Assembly (NCBI RefSeq): GCF_014518315.1
Contig: NZ_JACVEL010000002.1
Span: 310,001-374,000, forward strand
DNA: 64,000 nucleotides
Direction: 5' to 3'
Source of the DNA: Taishania pollutisoli
GTDB lineage: Bacteria > Bacteroidota > Bacteroidia > Flavobacteriales_D > Crocinitomicaceae
In this document: piece after piece, positions 53,796-62,461 of the stretch
Layout: every line of letters begins with the position of its first letter
How positions within the stretch are numbered: position 1 is the stretch's first letter
Made by a program: the position numbers and the translations under genes
Notes under the pieces: generated by a model
What the model was told of the DNA's origin: nothing
Database searches by the model: none
Seen by the model: only the letters and a program-made list of their open reading frames with translations

Positions 53796-53803
53796 TATCT
53801 TTG
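53796..53803 (+). promoter_or_regulatory. tag: -7 promoter box 4 bases before tag
   Basis: TATCTTTG is an exact TAnnTTTG match ending 4 bases before the ATG at 53808, predicting a leaderless mRNA. Confidence 0.55.
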
Positions 53804-53807
53804 TTAC

Positions 53808-54350
53808 ATGTCATATTGTGATTTTTGTAAAAACTTACCGGAAGGCCACATTCACCGCGTATATCATGATACAAAGTATGGTTTCCCCATTGTAGATGAT
53901 AATGAGTTATTTGGACGCTTGCTGTTGGAAATCAACCAGGCAGGATTGTCCTGGGACATTATTCTCAAAAAAGAATCCTCATTCCGAACAGCATACAGCG
54001 ACTTTCGCATTGAAAAAGTTGCGGCTTATACCGAGCAGGACAGGGAGCGTTTACTGAATGATCCCGGTGTTATCAGAAACCGGCTGAAAGTGAATGCTGC
54101 AATATACAATGCGCAGCAAATACAAGCCATTCAGGAAGAAAGCGGCTCGTTTAAACAATGGTTGGATGATCAGGGGCTGACGACCAAAGAAGCGTGGGTG
54201 AAACTGTTTAAAAAGCGTTTTAAATTCACAGGAGGAGAAATCGTCAACGAATTTTTAATGAGCACAGGATATTTAAAAGGCGCACATATTGAAAAATGCA
54301 CTATTTTTGATGAAGTGATAAAAAACAAACCAAAATGGTTAGAGCAGTAA
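53808..54350 (+). CDS. tag: DNA-3-methyladenine glycosylase I
   Basis: A 180-residue Tag-family glycosylase. Zinc ligands match the pattern of E. coli Tag: Cys4, His20 in VYHDTKYG, and His160/Cys164 in AHIEKC (HxxxC). Glu41 in LLLEINQAGLSW is the base-recognition residue. It removes 3-methyladenine from DNA. The alkylation-repair pair AraC-Ogt/alkB lies 13 kb away and is not linked. Its end overlaps the next start by 16 bases. Confidence 0.92.
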   Translation: MSYCDFCKNLPEGHIHRVYHDTKYGFPIVDDNELFGRLLLEINQAGLSWDIILKKESSFRTAYSDFRIEKVAAYTEQDRERLLNDPGVIRNRLKVNAAIYNAQQIQAIQEESGSFKQWLDDQGLTTKEAWVKLFKKRFKFTGGEIVNEFLMSTGYLKGAHIEKCTIFDEVIKNKPKWLEQ

Positions 54351-55024
54351 AAAACACACTATTAGCTTCATTTTTGCTGGCTGCAGGAACTGTTTCTGCA
54401 CAATTCAGCTTGGGGGGAGGACCGAGTTTTATGTTTGAATTCGGAAATGGTAAGCCGTTTTACGGATTACATTTTAATGTTGAAATTCCAAGGAATAACG
54501 AAGTAACGTTTTATGGTCGGGCAACTTATTTGTTTAACCAGAATAAAGCAGAATATATCGGAGATCTGGCAGCAATCGCAAAAGATGCGAACACCGACCC
54601 GCAATGGGTCAATGTATCCCTGGAAAATGTTACTTCTATCGGTTACTTCATGATTGACGGAGGAACCCGTTATTACCTGATCAACGGATTTGACGAAGGG
54701 TTTTCATTGTATGGTGGAACAAACCTGGCGTTGATCGTCAATTCCGTAAAATATGGAAATCGATTCGGGGAATACGATAAGGAAAAGTATACGCTGGACA
54801 TGACACAATATCCCGAAGGACGGGAAAAAGGAACAATTATCCGGTTGGCAGTAGGGTTTACAGGAGGTATCAAATACACGATACCTGCTTTCGGAAGTTT
54901 TTATCTTGACTTCAATCCCCAGTTGACGTTGTTCGGAATTCCAAGTACACAAGGAATTCCAAGCTCCGTATACAAGCCGGTATTTTTTAATTTTAATATC
55001 GGTTACAGAAGAGAACTCTATTGA
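54335..55024 (+). CDS. Outer-membrane beta-barrel protein of unknown function
   Basis: A 229-residue protein whose ATG lies inside the last 16 bases of tag. Signal peptide to about residue 22 (TVSAQ), then glycine- and aromatic-rich strands (FSLGGGPSFMFEFGNGKPFY, FFNFNIGYRRELY at the end) alternating as in small outer-membrane barrels. No family recognised with confidence. It is co-translated with tag; a functional link is not evident. A hairpin follows. Confidence 0.7.
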   Translation: MVRAVKNTLLASFLLAAGTVSAQFSLGGGPSFMFEFGNGKPFYGLHFNVEIPRNNEVTFYGRATYLFNQNKAEYIGDLAAIAKDANTDPQWVNVSLENVTSIGYFMIDGGTRYYLINGFDEGFSLYGGTNLALIVNSVKYGNRFGEYDKEKYTLDMTQYPEGREKGTIIRLAVGFTGGIKYTIPAFGSFYLDFNPQLTLFGIPSTQGIPSSVYKPVFFNFNIGYRRELY

Positions 55025-55058
55025 CCGGATTGAAAAAATAATTTTATAAAGTTATCTG

Positions 55059-55087
55059 AATACGGGGGAGCAATGCTGCCCCGTATT
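55059..55087 (+). terminator. Hairpin between the barrel gene and porX
   Basis: AATACGGGG (55059-55067) pairs with CCCCGTATT (55079-55087), with an inner AGC/GCT stem and a G-G mismatch. Only a weak T-run follows, so it is a possible terminator; alternatively it is the porX leader, since TAATTTTA (7 of 8 to consensus) lies at 55039-55046. Confidence 0.55.
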
Positions 55088-55120
55088 TGTAACTGATCAC
55101 CAATTAAACTAAATGGAAGG

Positions 55121-56665
55121 ATGCAAGTAAAGATCTTATGGGCAGATGATGAAATTGAATTGTTGAAACCGCACATCTTGTTCCTGGAATCAAAAGGTTA
55201 CTCTGTAACAGCAGTCAACAGCGGGGTAGATGCGGTGGAACGCAATGCCGAGGAACAGTTTGACGTCATTTTCCTGGATGAGAACATGCCCGGAATCTCC
55301 GGACTGGAGGCGCTCAGCCAGATCAAAGAGCAAAAAGCGCATGTTCCTGTGGTGATGATTACCAAAAGTGAAGAGGAATACATTATGGAAGAGGCCATCG
55401 GGAGTAAAATTGCCGATTACCTGATTAAACCAGTCAACCCGAACCAAATTTTGCTGAGCCTCAAGAAAATATTGGATCAGTCCAAGCTGGTGTCTCAAAA
55501 AACAACATCCAACTACCAGCAGGAATTCAGACAACTGGGGATGCAGTTGGGAGGAAGACTCGACGCAGAAGAATGGGCCGAGATTTACAGGAAAATTCTT
55601 TATTGGGAACTGGAATTGCAAAGTGCCGATGACTCCGGGATGAGTGAAATACTCAACATGCAGAAAAAAGAAGCCAATACCCTTTTTGCCAAATTCATTG
55701 AAAAAAACTACATCGACTGGCTGCATGGAGACGATGACGCCCCGCAAATGATTCATACGTTATTCAAAGACCGGATTGGACCGATTGCGGATAAACAAAA
55801 AACATATGTTGTTGTCATTGACAACCTGCGTTACGACCAGTGGAAAGTTCTTCAGCCGATCATTTCAAAGTACTTTACCGTTGATTCAGATGAAATCATA
55901 TATTCCATCTTGCCTACAGCAACACATTATGCCAGAAACGCTCTGTTCGCCGGGTTGATGCCTTCCGAAATTGCCAAACGATTTCCCAATTTGTGGGCTT
56001 CCGAAGATGATGAAGGCGGAAAAAACCTGCACGAAGACGCATTCCTGGAGGCCAATCTCAAGCGCCTTGGAAAAACATACAAGTGGAGCTACAATAAGAT
56101 CACGAACCTGACAGCAGGAAGGAAATTGGTGGATAATTTCAATCAATTGAAAGACAATCAGCTGAATGTCATTGTCTATAATTTTGTAGACATGCTTTCC
56201 CATGCCCGCACAGAGATGGAAGTGATCAAAGAATTGGCGGACGATGAAGCTGCATACCGATCGTTGACACAGTCGTGGTTTGAACATTCTCCGTTGCAGG
56301 AAATGATTAAAAGAATAGCGGATCAGAAAGCAAAATTGATCATCACGACAGATCATGGAACGGTGAAAGTCACCAACCCGGTAAAAATTATCGGTGAACG
56401 AGCAACCAATACCAACCTGCGGTATAAAACGGGGAGAAACCTTTCGTACAACGAAAAGGAAGTATTCCGTATCTCAAATCCTGATGAAGCATACCTGCCC
56501 AAAACATCTGTTTCCGCAGAGTTTGTGTTTACACGCGAATCCGATTTTTTCATTTATCCGAACAATTACAACAAGTTTGTGAATTTCTATGCGAACACAT
56601 TTCAGCACGGAGGAGTTTCCCTGGAAGAATTATTAATTCCGTTTGTGGTACTCACGGCCAAATAA
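55121..56665 (+). CDS. porX: PorX-type response regulator with PglZ domain
   Basis: A 514-residue protein. Receiver domain residues 1-120 with acidic pocket Asp9/Asp10 (WADDEIE), phospho-acceptor Asp53 (IFLDENMPG) and Lys103 (YLIKPVN). Residues about 205-514 are a PglZ/alkaline-phosphatase-fold domain (VVVIDNLRYDQW, SILPTATHYARN, LIITTDHGTVKV). In Porphyromonas and Flavobacterium PorX with the kinase PorY controls type IX secretion gene expression, with PorX acting partly as a nucleotide phosphodiesterase. This fits the PorP/SprF and type B sorted proteins in the window. Confidence 0.93.
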   Translation: MQVKILWADDEIELLKPHILFLESKGYSVTAVNSGVDAVERNAEEQFDVIFLDENMPGISGLEALSQIKEQKAHVPVVMITKSEEEYIMEEAIGSKIADYLIKPVNPNQILLSLKKILDQSKLVSQKTTSNYQQEFRQLGMQLGGRLDAEEWAEIYRKILYWELELQSADDSGMSEILNMQKKEANTLFAKFIEKNYIDWLHGDDDAPQMIHTLFKDRIGPIADKQKTYVVVIDNLRYDQWKVLQPIISKYFTVDSDEIIYSILPTATHYARNALFAGLMPSEIAKRFPNLWASEDDEGGKNLHEDAFLEANLKRLGKTYKWSYNKITNLTAGRKLVDNFNQLKDNQLNVIVYNFVDMLSHARTEMEVIKELADDEAAYRSLTQSWFEHSPLQEMIKRIADQKAKLIITTDHGTVKVTNPVKIIGERATNTNLRYKTGRNLSYNEKEVFRISNPDEAYLPKTSVSAEFVFTRESDFFIYPNNYNKFVNFYANTFQHGGVSLEELLIPFVVLTAK

Positions 56666-56791
56666 TCAGTGATGTCCGGATACAAATGATTGATCTGACA
56701 GTTGATGGGGCTTGACGCTATCGGTTGAGACAGCACGTTTGCCTGACGAGGAATTAATGTAGACTTGTCCGTTAATTTACGATTATCTGTT

Positions 56792-56799
56792 TATATTTG
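56792..56799 (+). promoter_or_regulatory. -7 promoter box 5 bases before the Wzt-type gene
   Basis: TATATTTG is an exact TAnnTTTG match, 5 bases before the ATG at 56805, and probably drives the whole CDP-sugar operon to the right edge. Confidence 0.55.
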
Positions 56800-56804
56800 T
56801 ATCA

Positions 56805-58040
56805 ATGAACCAAATTGCTGTCAGTGTAAAAGGAGTTTCCAAAAAATATGTTATTGGAAAACAAAAGGATGGAAGTCTTCGCGGAACACTTTCTTCCTTG
56901 TTTTCAGCAGGCAGTTCCTCCAAAGAAGAATTCTGGGCGTTAAAAGATGTGTCGTTTGACATTCAGCGGGGCGATGTGGTGGGAATCATTGGGAAAAACG
57001 GCGCAGGAAAGTCGACGTTACTCAAAATTCTATCTCAGATCACCCGGCCGGAGGAAGGGGAAATCGAAATCAACGGAAGGGTTGCATCGCTACTTGAAGT
57101 AGGTACCGGTTTCCACCCGGAACTCACAGGACGTGAAAATATTTTTCTAAACGGTACTATTCTCGGCATGACCCGAAAAGAAGTTGCTTCCAAATTTGAT
57201 GAAATTGTAGCGTTTTCAGGTGTTGAAAAATTCATTGATACACCGGTAAAGCATTATTCATCCGGGATGTACGTCCGACTGGCATTTGCTGTAGCAGCAC
57301 ATCTGGAGCCTGAAATCCTGATCATAGATGAAGTATTGGCCGTTGGTGACGCTGAATTCCAGAAAAAATGCCTGGGCAAGATGAAAGACGTGGCCGGAGA
57401 AGGGAGAACCGTCATTTTTGTGAGTCATGACCTCGGAGCTGTCAAACAATTGTGTACAAGAGGAGTTGTGTTTGACAAAGGAAGAGTTCTTGAATTTGGA
57501 GATCTGGATGTATGTCTGGATAAATACCATACCAGCGAAAAATCCATTTTGTGCCGAAAAATTTATGAACGGGACAAGAGACCAGCAAGCAATTGGGCAG
57601 AGTTACATGCCTACAATCTGACAGATGCTGCAGGAAATGATATCAGTTCTTTTAATCTGTACGATGGTGCCTTTTTGAAGTTGGAGTATCAAGTGAAGGA
57701 ACTCAGTAATGTTGATGATATATTCTTGTTGAATCTCCACGTATTCGATCGTGATAACAGATGTGTTTTTGTTACCAGTGTTAAGCAGGAAGAAGGGATT
57801 AATGAACCGGGAATATTTCAAACAACGTTTGAATTTGTGCCGAATTATTTAAATAAAGGAATGTATAGCGTTGGAATAGCTTTAACTTCATATCCGGGAA
57901 CTCATGTTCACTTTTTTGAAAAAGAGGCCTTTACATTTGAAGTAACAGAAGATAATACAACGTACAGGAACATACCGTATGTTGGTGAGATGCCAGGTGT
58001 TACAAGACTGTCGTTACCATACAAAATTGAAAAGCTATGA
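56805..58040 (+). CDS. Wzt-type ABC transporter ATP-binding protein
   Basis: A 411-residue ATPase. Walker A GKNGAGKS (63-70), the signature YSSGMYVRLAFAVAAHL, and Walker B ILIIDEVLAVGD define the polysaccharide/teichoic-acid export class. Residues about 265-405 form a C-terminal Wzt domain, a beta-sandwich that in O-antigen transporters reads the glycan end. The permease (Wzm) is not adjacent nor elsewhere in the window, an unusual gap. The next gene rfbF overlaps by four bases. First gene of the operon. Confidence 0.92.
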   Translation: MNQIAVSVKGVSKKYVIGKQKDGSLRGTLSSLFSAGSSSKEEFWALKDVSFDIQRGDVVGIIGKNGAGKSTLLKILSQITRPEEGEIEINGRVASLLEVGTGFHPELTGRENIFLNGTILGMTRKEVASKFDEIVAFSGVEKFIDTPVKHYSSGMYVRLAFAVAAHLEPEILIIDEVLAVGDAEFQKKCLGKMKDVAGEGRTVIFVSHDLGAVKQLCTRGVVFDKGRVLEFGDLDVCLDKYHTSEKSILCRKIYERDKRPASNWAELHAYNLTDAAGNDISSFNLYDGAFLKLEYQVKELSNVDDIFLLNLHVFDRDNRCVFVTSVKQEEGINEPGIFQTTFEFVPNYLNKGMYSVGIALTSYPGTHVHFFEKEAFTFEVTEDNTTYRNIPYVGEMPGVTRLSLPYKIEKL

Positions 58041-58816
58041 AAGTCGTAATTCTTGCCGGGGGATTAGGTACCCGATTAATGGAAGAAACAGAAGCCAGAC
58101 CGAAACCGATGGTTGAAATTGGTGGAAAACCAATTCTGTGGCATATCATGAAAATATATGCACACTATGGTTTCAATGAGTTTATTCTGTGCCTGGGATA
58201 CAAACAATCCTCCATCAAAGAATACTTTATCAATTATTATTTATACAATGCTGATATAACGGTTGATTTAAAAAATAATGATGTGGAGGTTCATTTGCCA
58301 ACAGATGAAACATTTAAGGTGACATTGATTGATACTGGTCTGGAAACAAATACTGCAGGCCGGATTAAACGCATTAAAAAATATGTTGGTGAAGAAACAT
58401 TTATGCTCACATATGGAGATGGTGTTTCCAATGTGAACCTTACAGAATTGCTTACATTTCATCGAAAATCGGGAAAAATGGCGACATTGACTTCCGTTCA
58501 GATGCCAGGAAAATTCGGTAATATCTGCATCGATGCAAATTCGGAGGTTAAAGAATTTATTGAAAAACCTACTGGTGACGGTATGTGGATTAATGGAGGT
58601 TTTTTCGTCATGGAACCAGGTGTTTTTGAATTTCTTGAAGGAGATATGGATGAAGTTCAGTTTGAAAAGGGACCCTTGGTTGAATTAGCAAAGACAAATA
58701 ATCTGGCAGCGTATAAACATGAAGGTTTTTGGAAATGCATGGATGCGTTGAGGGACCGTATTGAATTAGAAAAGTTATGGCATTCGGGTAATGCTGAATG
58801 GAAGATTTGGAAATAA
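58037..58816 (+). CDS. rfbF: Glucose-1-phosphate cytidylyltransferase
   Basis: A 259-residue nucleotidyltransferase with AGGLGTRLMEETEARPKPMV, then EIGGKPILWHIMKIY and GINGGFF-like WINGGFFVMEPG. It makes CDP-glucose from CTP and glucose 1-phosphate, the first step to CDP-6-deoxyhexoses. It overlaps the Wzt-type gene by four bases and is one base before rfbG. Confidence 0.95.
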   Translation: MKVVILAGGLGTRLMEETEARPKPMVEIGGKPILWHIMKIYAHYGFNEFILCLGYKQSSIKEYFINYYLYNADITVDLKNNDVEVHLPTDETFKVTLIDTGLETNTAGRIKRIKKYVGEETFMLTYGDGVSNVNLTELLTFHRKSGKMATLTSVQMPGKFGNICIDANSEVKEFIEKPTGDGMWINGGFFVMEPGVFEFLEGDMDEVQFEKGPLVELAKTNNLAAYKHEGFWKCMDALRDRIELEKLWHSGNAEWKIWK

Positions 58817-58817
58817 C

Positions 58818-59867
58818 ATGGTTGACTTACGTGATTTTAAAGGAAAGAAAGTCTTTGTAACCGGGCATACGGGGTTCAAGGGGAGTTGGTTAATCGCTAT
58901 GCTTTATCAATTAGGAGCTCAGGTGAAAGGATATGCGCTTGAACCACTCTACTCGAAAGAATTGTTTGATATCATTGAAGGAAGTCGCATCAGTGACAGT
59001 ATCATTGCAGATATAAAAGATCAGAAACGATTAGAATCTGAAATTTCCGCATTTCAACCGGATTTTGTATTTCACCTGGCAGCCCAGTCTTTGGTGCGTG
59101 AGTCCTATACAGATCCGTCAGAAACGTTTGAAGTAAATGTAATGGGAACGTCTTATTTACTTCAGGCAGTATTGAAATTGGTACATCCATGTACGACAAT
59201 TGTTATTACCACAGATAAAGTCTACGAAAATAAGGAGAAAGCGATTTATTATTCTGAAAACGATGTCTTAGGAGGCTATGATCCGTATAGTACAAGTAAA
59301 GCATGTGCGGAATTGGTTACAAGTTCGTTTATCCGCTCCTTTGCAGCTCAATCCGTTCATCGCTTTGCGACCGCCCGCGCAGGAAATGTCATTGGAGGAG
59401 GAGATTTTTCAAAGGATCGTATCATTCCTGATTTGATTCGTTCCATTGAACAGAATGCCCCCCTTGAACTAAGAAATCCGGGAGCAATAAGACCGTGGCA
59501 ACACGTGTTGGAACCTTTAACCGGATATCTACAATTGGCATTGTTGACAAAAAGTGATTATTCACTCGCTCATTCCTATAATTTCGGACCGAATGAAAAA
59601 GATCATCTCGAAGTAGAGGAACTTGTTAAAACAGCAATTGCAGTTGTTGAAAAAGGAAGTTATCTGATTAAAAAAACAGATGATTTACATGAAGCAAACC
59701 AACTTCGACTGAATATCTCTGCAGCAAAGAAAGATTTAAATTGGTTTCCTCGTTATAATGCAGAACAGGCGATTCAATATACAATGGAATGGTATTTTTC
59801 ACCGGATAAAAAGGCATGTACTTTCCGACAAATAAATCATTACTTAGATGAAGTTCACAAAAACTGA
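58818..59867 (+). CDS. rfbG: CDP-glucose 4,6-dehydratase
   Basis: A 349-residue SDR enzyme starting at the ATG at 58818, two bases after the rfbF stop; an ATG nine codons upstream inside rfbF is possible but less likely. NAD motif VTGHTGFKGSW (14-24), catalytic YDPYSTSK, and AGNVIGGGDFSKDRIIPDLI are visible. It converts CDP-glucose to CDP-4-keto-6-deoxyglucose. The end overlaps the epimerase-like gene by 20 bases. Confidence 0.94.
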   Translation: MVDLRDFKGKKVFVTGHTGFKGSWLIAMLYQLGAQVKGYALEPLYSKELFDIIEGSRISDSIIADIKDQKRLESEISAFQPDFVFHLAAQSLVRESYTDPSETFEVNVMGTSYLLQAVLKLVHPCTTIVITTDKVYENKEKAIYYSENDVLGGYDPYSTSKACAELVTSSFIRSFAAQSVHRFATARAGNVIGGGDFSKDRIIPDLIRSIEQNAPLELRNPGAIRPWQHVLEPLTGYLQLALLTKSDYSLAHSYNFGPNEKDHLEVEELVKTAIAVVEKGSYLIKKTDDLHEANQLRLNISAAKKDLNWFPRYNAEQAIQYTMEWYFSPDKKACTFRQINHYLDEVHKN

Positions 59868-60396
59868 TATTCCTGGTTGTTTCTTAATCGAATTGTCTGC
59901 TTTCAGAGATGAACGAGGATGGTTTTCCCGCTTATTTTGTCAGGATACATTTCTGAAAGAAGGAATTGATTTTCAAGTCCGACAAATAAACCAGTCGATG
60001 AACAAAGAACGACACACATTCCGGGGGATGCATATGCAACGACCACCTTTTTCCGAAGGGAAAATTGTCCGTTGTGTCTCCGGTGCAGTTCAGGATTTTG
60101 TGTTGGATTTACGTTTGGGATCCCCTACTTTATTAAAAACATCTTCATTTCATTTGAGTGAAAATGATGAGAAATTACTGTATATACCCAAAGGAATAGC
60201 GCATGGTTTCCTGACACTGGAAGAATCTTCTTCTCTCACTTATTTACACGATACAAATTACGTTCCTGAAGCTGAATTTGGTGTGCGATTTGACGATCCC
60301 GCAATTGATTTAATTCTACCATACGCTATTCGGAATATTTCGGAAAAAGATGTATCTTACCCTCTGTTGTCTGACTTTAAAGGATTTAAAATATGA
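59848..60396 (+). CDS. dTDP-4-dehydrorhamnose 3,5-epimerase-like sugar epimerase
   Basis: A 182-residue RmlC-type cupin. DERGWFSRLF, the base His62 in RGMHMQRPPF, and GIAHGFLTLEESSSLTYLHD plus FDDPAIDL match the family. Given rfbF and rfbG next to it, the substrate is probably a CDP-4-keto-6-deoxyhexose rather than a dTDP sugar (inference). It inverts C3 and/or C5. Starts within rfbG and overlaps the next start by four bases. Confidence 0.85.
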   Translation: MKFTKTDIPGCFLIELSAFRDERGWFSRLFCQDTFLKEGIDFQVRQINQSMNKERHTFRGMHMQRPPFSEGKIVRCVSGAVQDFVLDLRLGSPTLLKTSSFHLSENDEKLLYIPKGIAHGFLTLEESSSLTYLHDTNYVPEAEFGVRFDDPAIDLILPYAIRNISEKDVSYPLLSDFKGFKI

Positions 60397-61619
60397 ATTG
60401 CCGTTTTTGTAAAACTGAACTAAATTACGACTTTGTTGACCTTGGATTTAGTCCTCCGTCCAATTCTTTTTTGACGGCAGCGCAACTAAATGAGCCGGAA
60501 ATGTATTATCCTTTGAAAATTAAGCTTTGTGATAATTGTTTTCTTGTCCAGATTGATGAATTCGCGAAACACGATGATATTTTTAATGATTCATATGTTT
60601 ATTATTCTTCTTTTTCAACCAGCTGGTTGGATCATGCGAAGAAATACACTGAAAAAATGGTTTCGAGATTCGGTTTTGGCCATGCTTCCATGGTTGTGGA
60701 GATTGCGAGTAATGACGGATACCTGTTACAATATTTTAAGGCAAATCAAATTCCTGTTCTGGGAATTGAGCCAACGGCAAACACAGCAAAGGTAGCTGAA
60801 GAAAAAGGAATAGAAACATGCATTGAATTTTTTGGCAGTGCATTGGCAGAAAAACTGATCTCAGAAAAGGCAAAAGCGGATTTACTGATTGGAAATAATG
60901 TTTTGGCGCATGTGCCGGACATTAATGACTTTATCAGAGGCATGAAAATCATGTTGAACGACAAAGGAGTGATCACGATGGAATTCCCGCATCTGCTTAA
61001 ACTGATTGAAGAAAATCAATTTGATACAATTTATCACGAACATTTTTCATACTTATCTCTTTATACCGTAAAGAAAATGTTTGAATATCATGGGCTCCGG
61101 ATATTTGATGTGGAAGAGTTGCCAACACATGGTGGTTCTCTGCGTGTTTATGCAACACATCTCGAGAACAATGACCTAAAAACAGAAGATGCCGTAAATT
61201 ATGTATTAGAAAAAGAGCAAATGTATGGCTTGAGACAGGTTGATCTATACACAACCTTCCAACAAAAATCTGAACAGGTAAAAAACAATTTATTGACATT
61301 CCTGCTGGAAGCTAAACAAGAGAATAAAAAAGTAGTTGCTTACGGTGCGGCAGCAAAAGGGAATACGCTTCTTAATTTTGCAGGAATCAAACAAGACCTT
61401 CTTCCATTTGTTATTGATGCATCCCCCTACAAGCAGGGGAAGTTTTTACCAGGATCACATCTGCCGGTTGAAAAAGAGTATATATTAGTTCTGGAAAAAC
61501 CGGATTATATCATTATCCTGCCGTGGAATTTAAAACACGAAATTTCAGAACAACTTTCCTATACAAGGGAATGGGGGGCTCGTTTCGTTGTGGCAGTACC
61601 AGAACTTCTAATTTTTTAA
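60393..61619 (+). CDS. Zinc-site sugar C-methyltransferase (TylC3/TcaB9-like)
   Basis: A 408-residue SAM-dependent methyltransferase. N-terminal zinc cysteines Cys3, Cys6, Cys46 and Cys49 (CRFC, CDNC), the SAM loop VVEIASNDGYLL, the catalytic-type segment YHEHFSYLSL, HGGSLRVYA, and a C-terminal Rossmann-like domain with VAYGAAAKGNTLLNFAG. The layout is that of the TylC3/TcaB9 family, which methylates C3 of 4-ketosugar nucleotides. Here it should put a methyl branch on the CDP-4-keto-6-deoxyhexose. Confidence 0.88.
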   Translation: MNCRFCKTELNYDFVDLGFSPPSNSFLTAAQLNEPEMYYPLKIKLCDNCFLVQIDEFAKHDDIFNDSYVYYSSFSTSWLDHAKKYTEKMVSRFGFGHASMVVEIASNDGYLLQYFKANQIPVLGIEPTANTAKVAEEKGIETCIEFFGSALAEKLISEKAKADLLIGNNVLAHVPDINDFIRGMKIMLNDKGVITMEFPHLLKLIEENQFDTIYHEHFSYLSLYTVKKMFEYHGLRIFDVEELPTHGGSLRVYATHLENNDLKTEDAVNYVLEKEQMYGLRQVDLYTTFQQKSEQVKNNLLTFLLEAKQENKKVVAYGAAAKGNTLLNFAGIKQDLLPFVIDASPYKQGKFLPGSHLPVEKEYILVLEKPDYIIILPWNLKHEISEQLSYTREWGARFVVAVPELLIF

Positions 61620-61621
61620 AG

Positions 61622-62461
61622 ATGAAAATACTGGTTACCGGTTCAACGGGATTCATCGGTGAAGGAGTTGTAAGTGAACTCTTGAAAGAAGGACATGAAG
61701 TCATAGCTACTTCCAGAAACGAACACACTGCTTCATTTCATGACTGGTTTTCATCTGTACATTATAAGCCCTATACGATCGGGAGCAAAGACATTTCTGA
61801 CTTGTATGCATATTTTGAAAAACCGCAGGCAGTGATCCATTGCGCATGGGATAATCTGCACGACTATAGGGGGCTGCATCATGTTGAAGAGAACCTGATG
61901 AATCATTATTTTTTCCTGAAAAGTATCATTGAATCGGGAGTGGAAAATGTTACTGTTTTAGGTACCTGTTTTGAATATGGAATGAAGGAAGGGTGCCTTT
62001 CCGAAACAATGAATGTAACCCCGTCTAATCCATACGGGATTGGAAAAAATACGCTTCGCGTGTTTCTTGAGATGTTACAGTCTGTACACGACTTCTCGCT
62101 GAAATGGATTCGTCTGTTTTATAACTACGGGAAAAGCAACAACTCGAATTCATTATTTGCTCAATTGGACCGGGCGATTGCACAACATGATTCCGTTTTT
62201 AACATGAGTGACGGGAATCAACTAAGAGATTATTTGCTGTTTGACGAACTGGTAAAAAAAATTGCTGCAATAAGTGTACAGGATCGGATTTCCGGAATTA
62301 TCAACTGTTGTAGTGGAAAGCCGGTAAGAGTTATTGAATTGGTGGAAGAGTACATCCGAATAAAAAATAGCCCGATACAATTAAACAGGGGATATTATAA
62401 CTATTCTCCGATGGAACCGGTGCATTTTTGGGGGGATAATACAAAATTAAATACGATATGA
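61622..62461 (+). CDS. NAD-dependent epimerase/dehydratase-family sugar reductase
   Basis: A 279-residue short-chain dehydrogenase starting at the ATG at 61622 (MKILVTGSTGFIGEGVVSEL), directly after the methyltransferase stop. NAD motif TGSTGFIG, YGIGKNTLR as the YxxxK pair, and WIRLFYNYG are seen. In such operons this protein reduces the C4 ketone of the methylated sugar, giving the final CDP-6-deoxy-C-methylhexose (inference). Its stop overlaps the next start by four bases. Confidence 0.82.
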   Translation: MKILVTGSTGFIGEGVVSELLKEGHEVIATSRNEHTASFHDWFSSVHYKPYTIGSKDISDLYAYFEKPQAVIHCAWDNLHDYRGLHHVEENLMNHYFFLKSIIESGVENVTVLGTCFEYGMKEGCLSETMNVTPSNPYGIGKNTLRVFLEMLQSVHDFSLKWIRLFYNYGKSNNSNSLFAQLDRAIAQHDSVFNMSDGNQLRDYLLFDELVKKIAAISVQDRISGIINCCSGKPVRVIELVEEYIRIKNSPIQLNRGYYNYSPMEPVHFWGDNTKLNTI

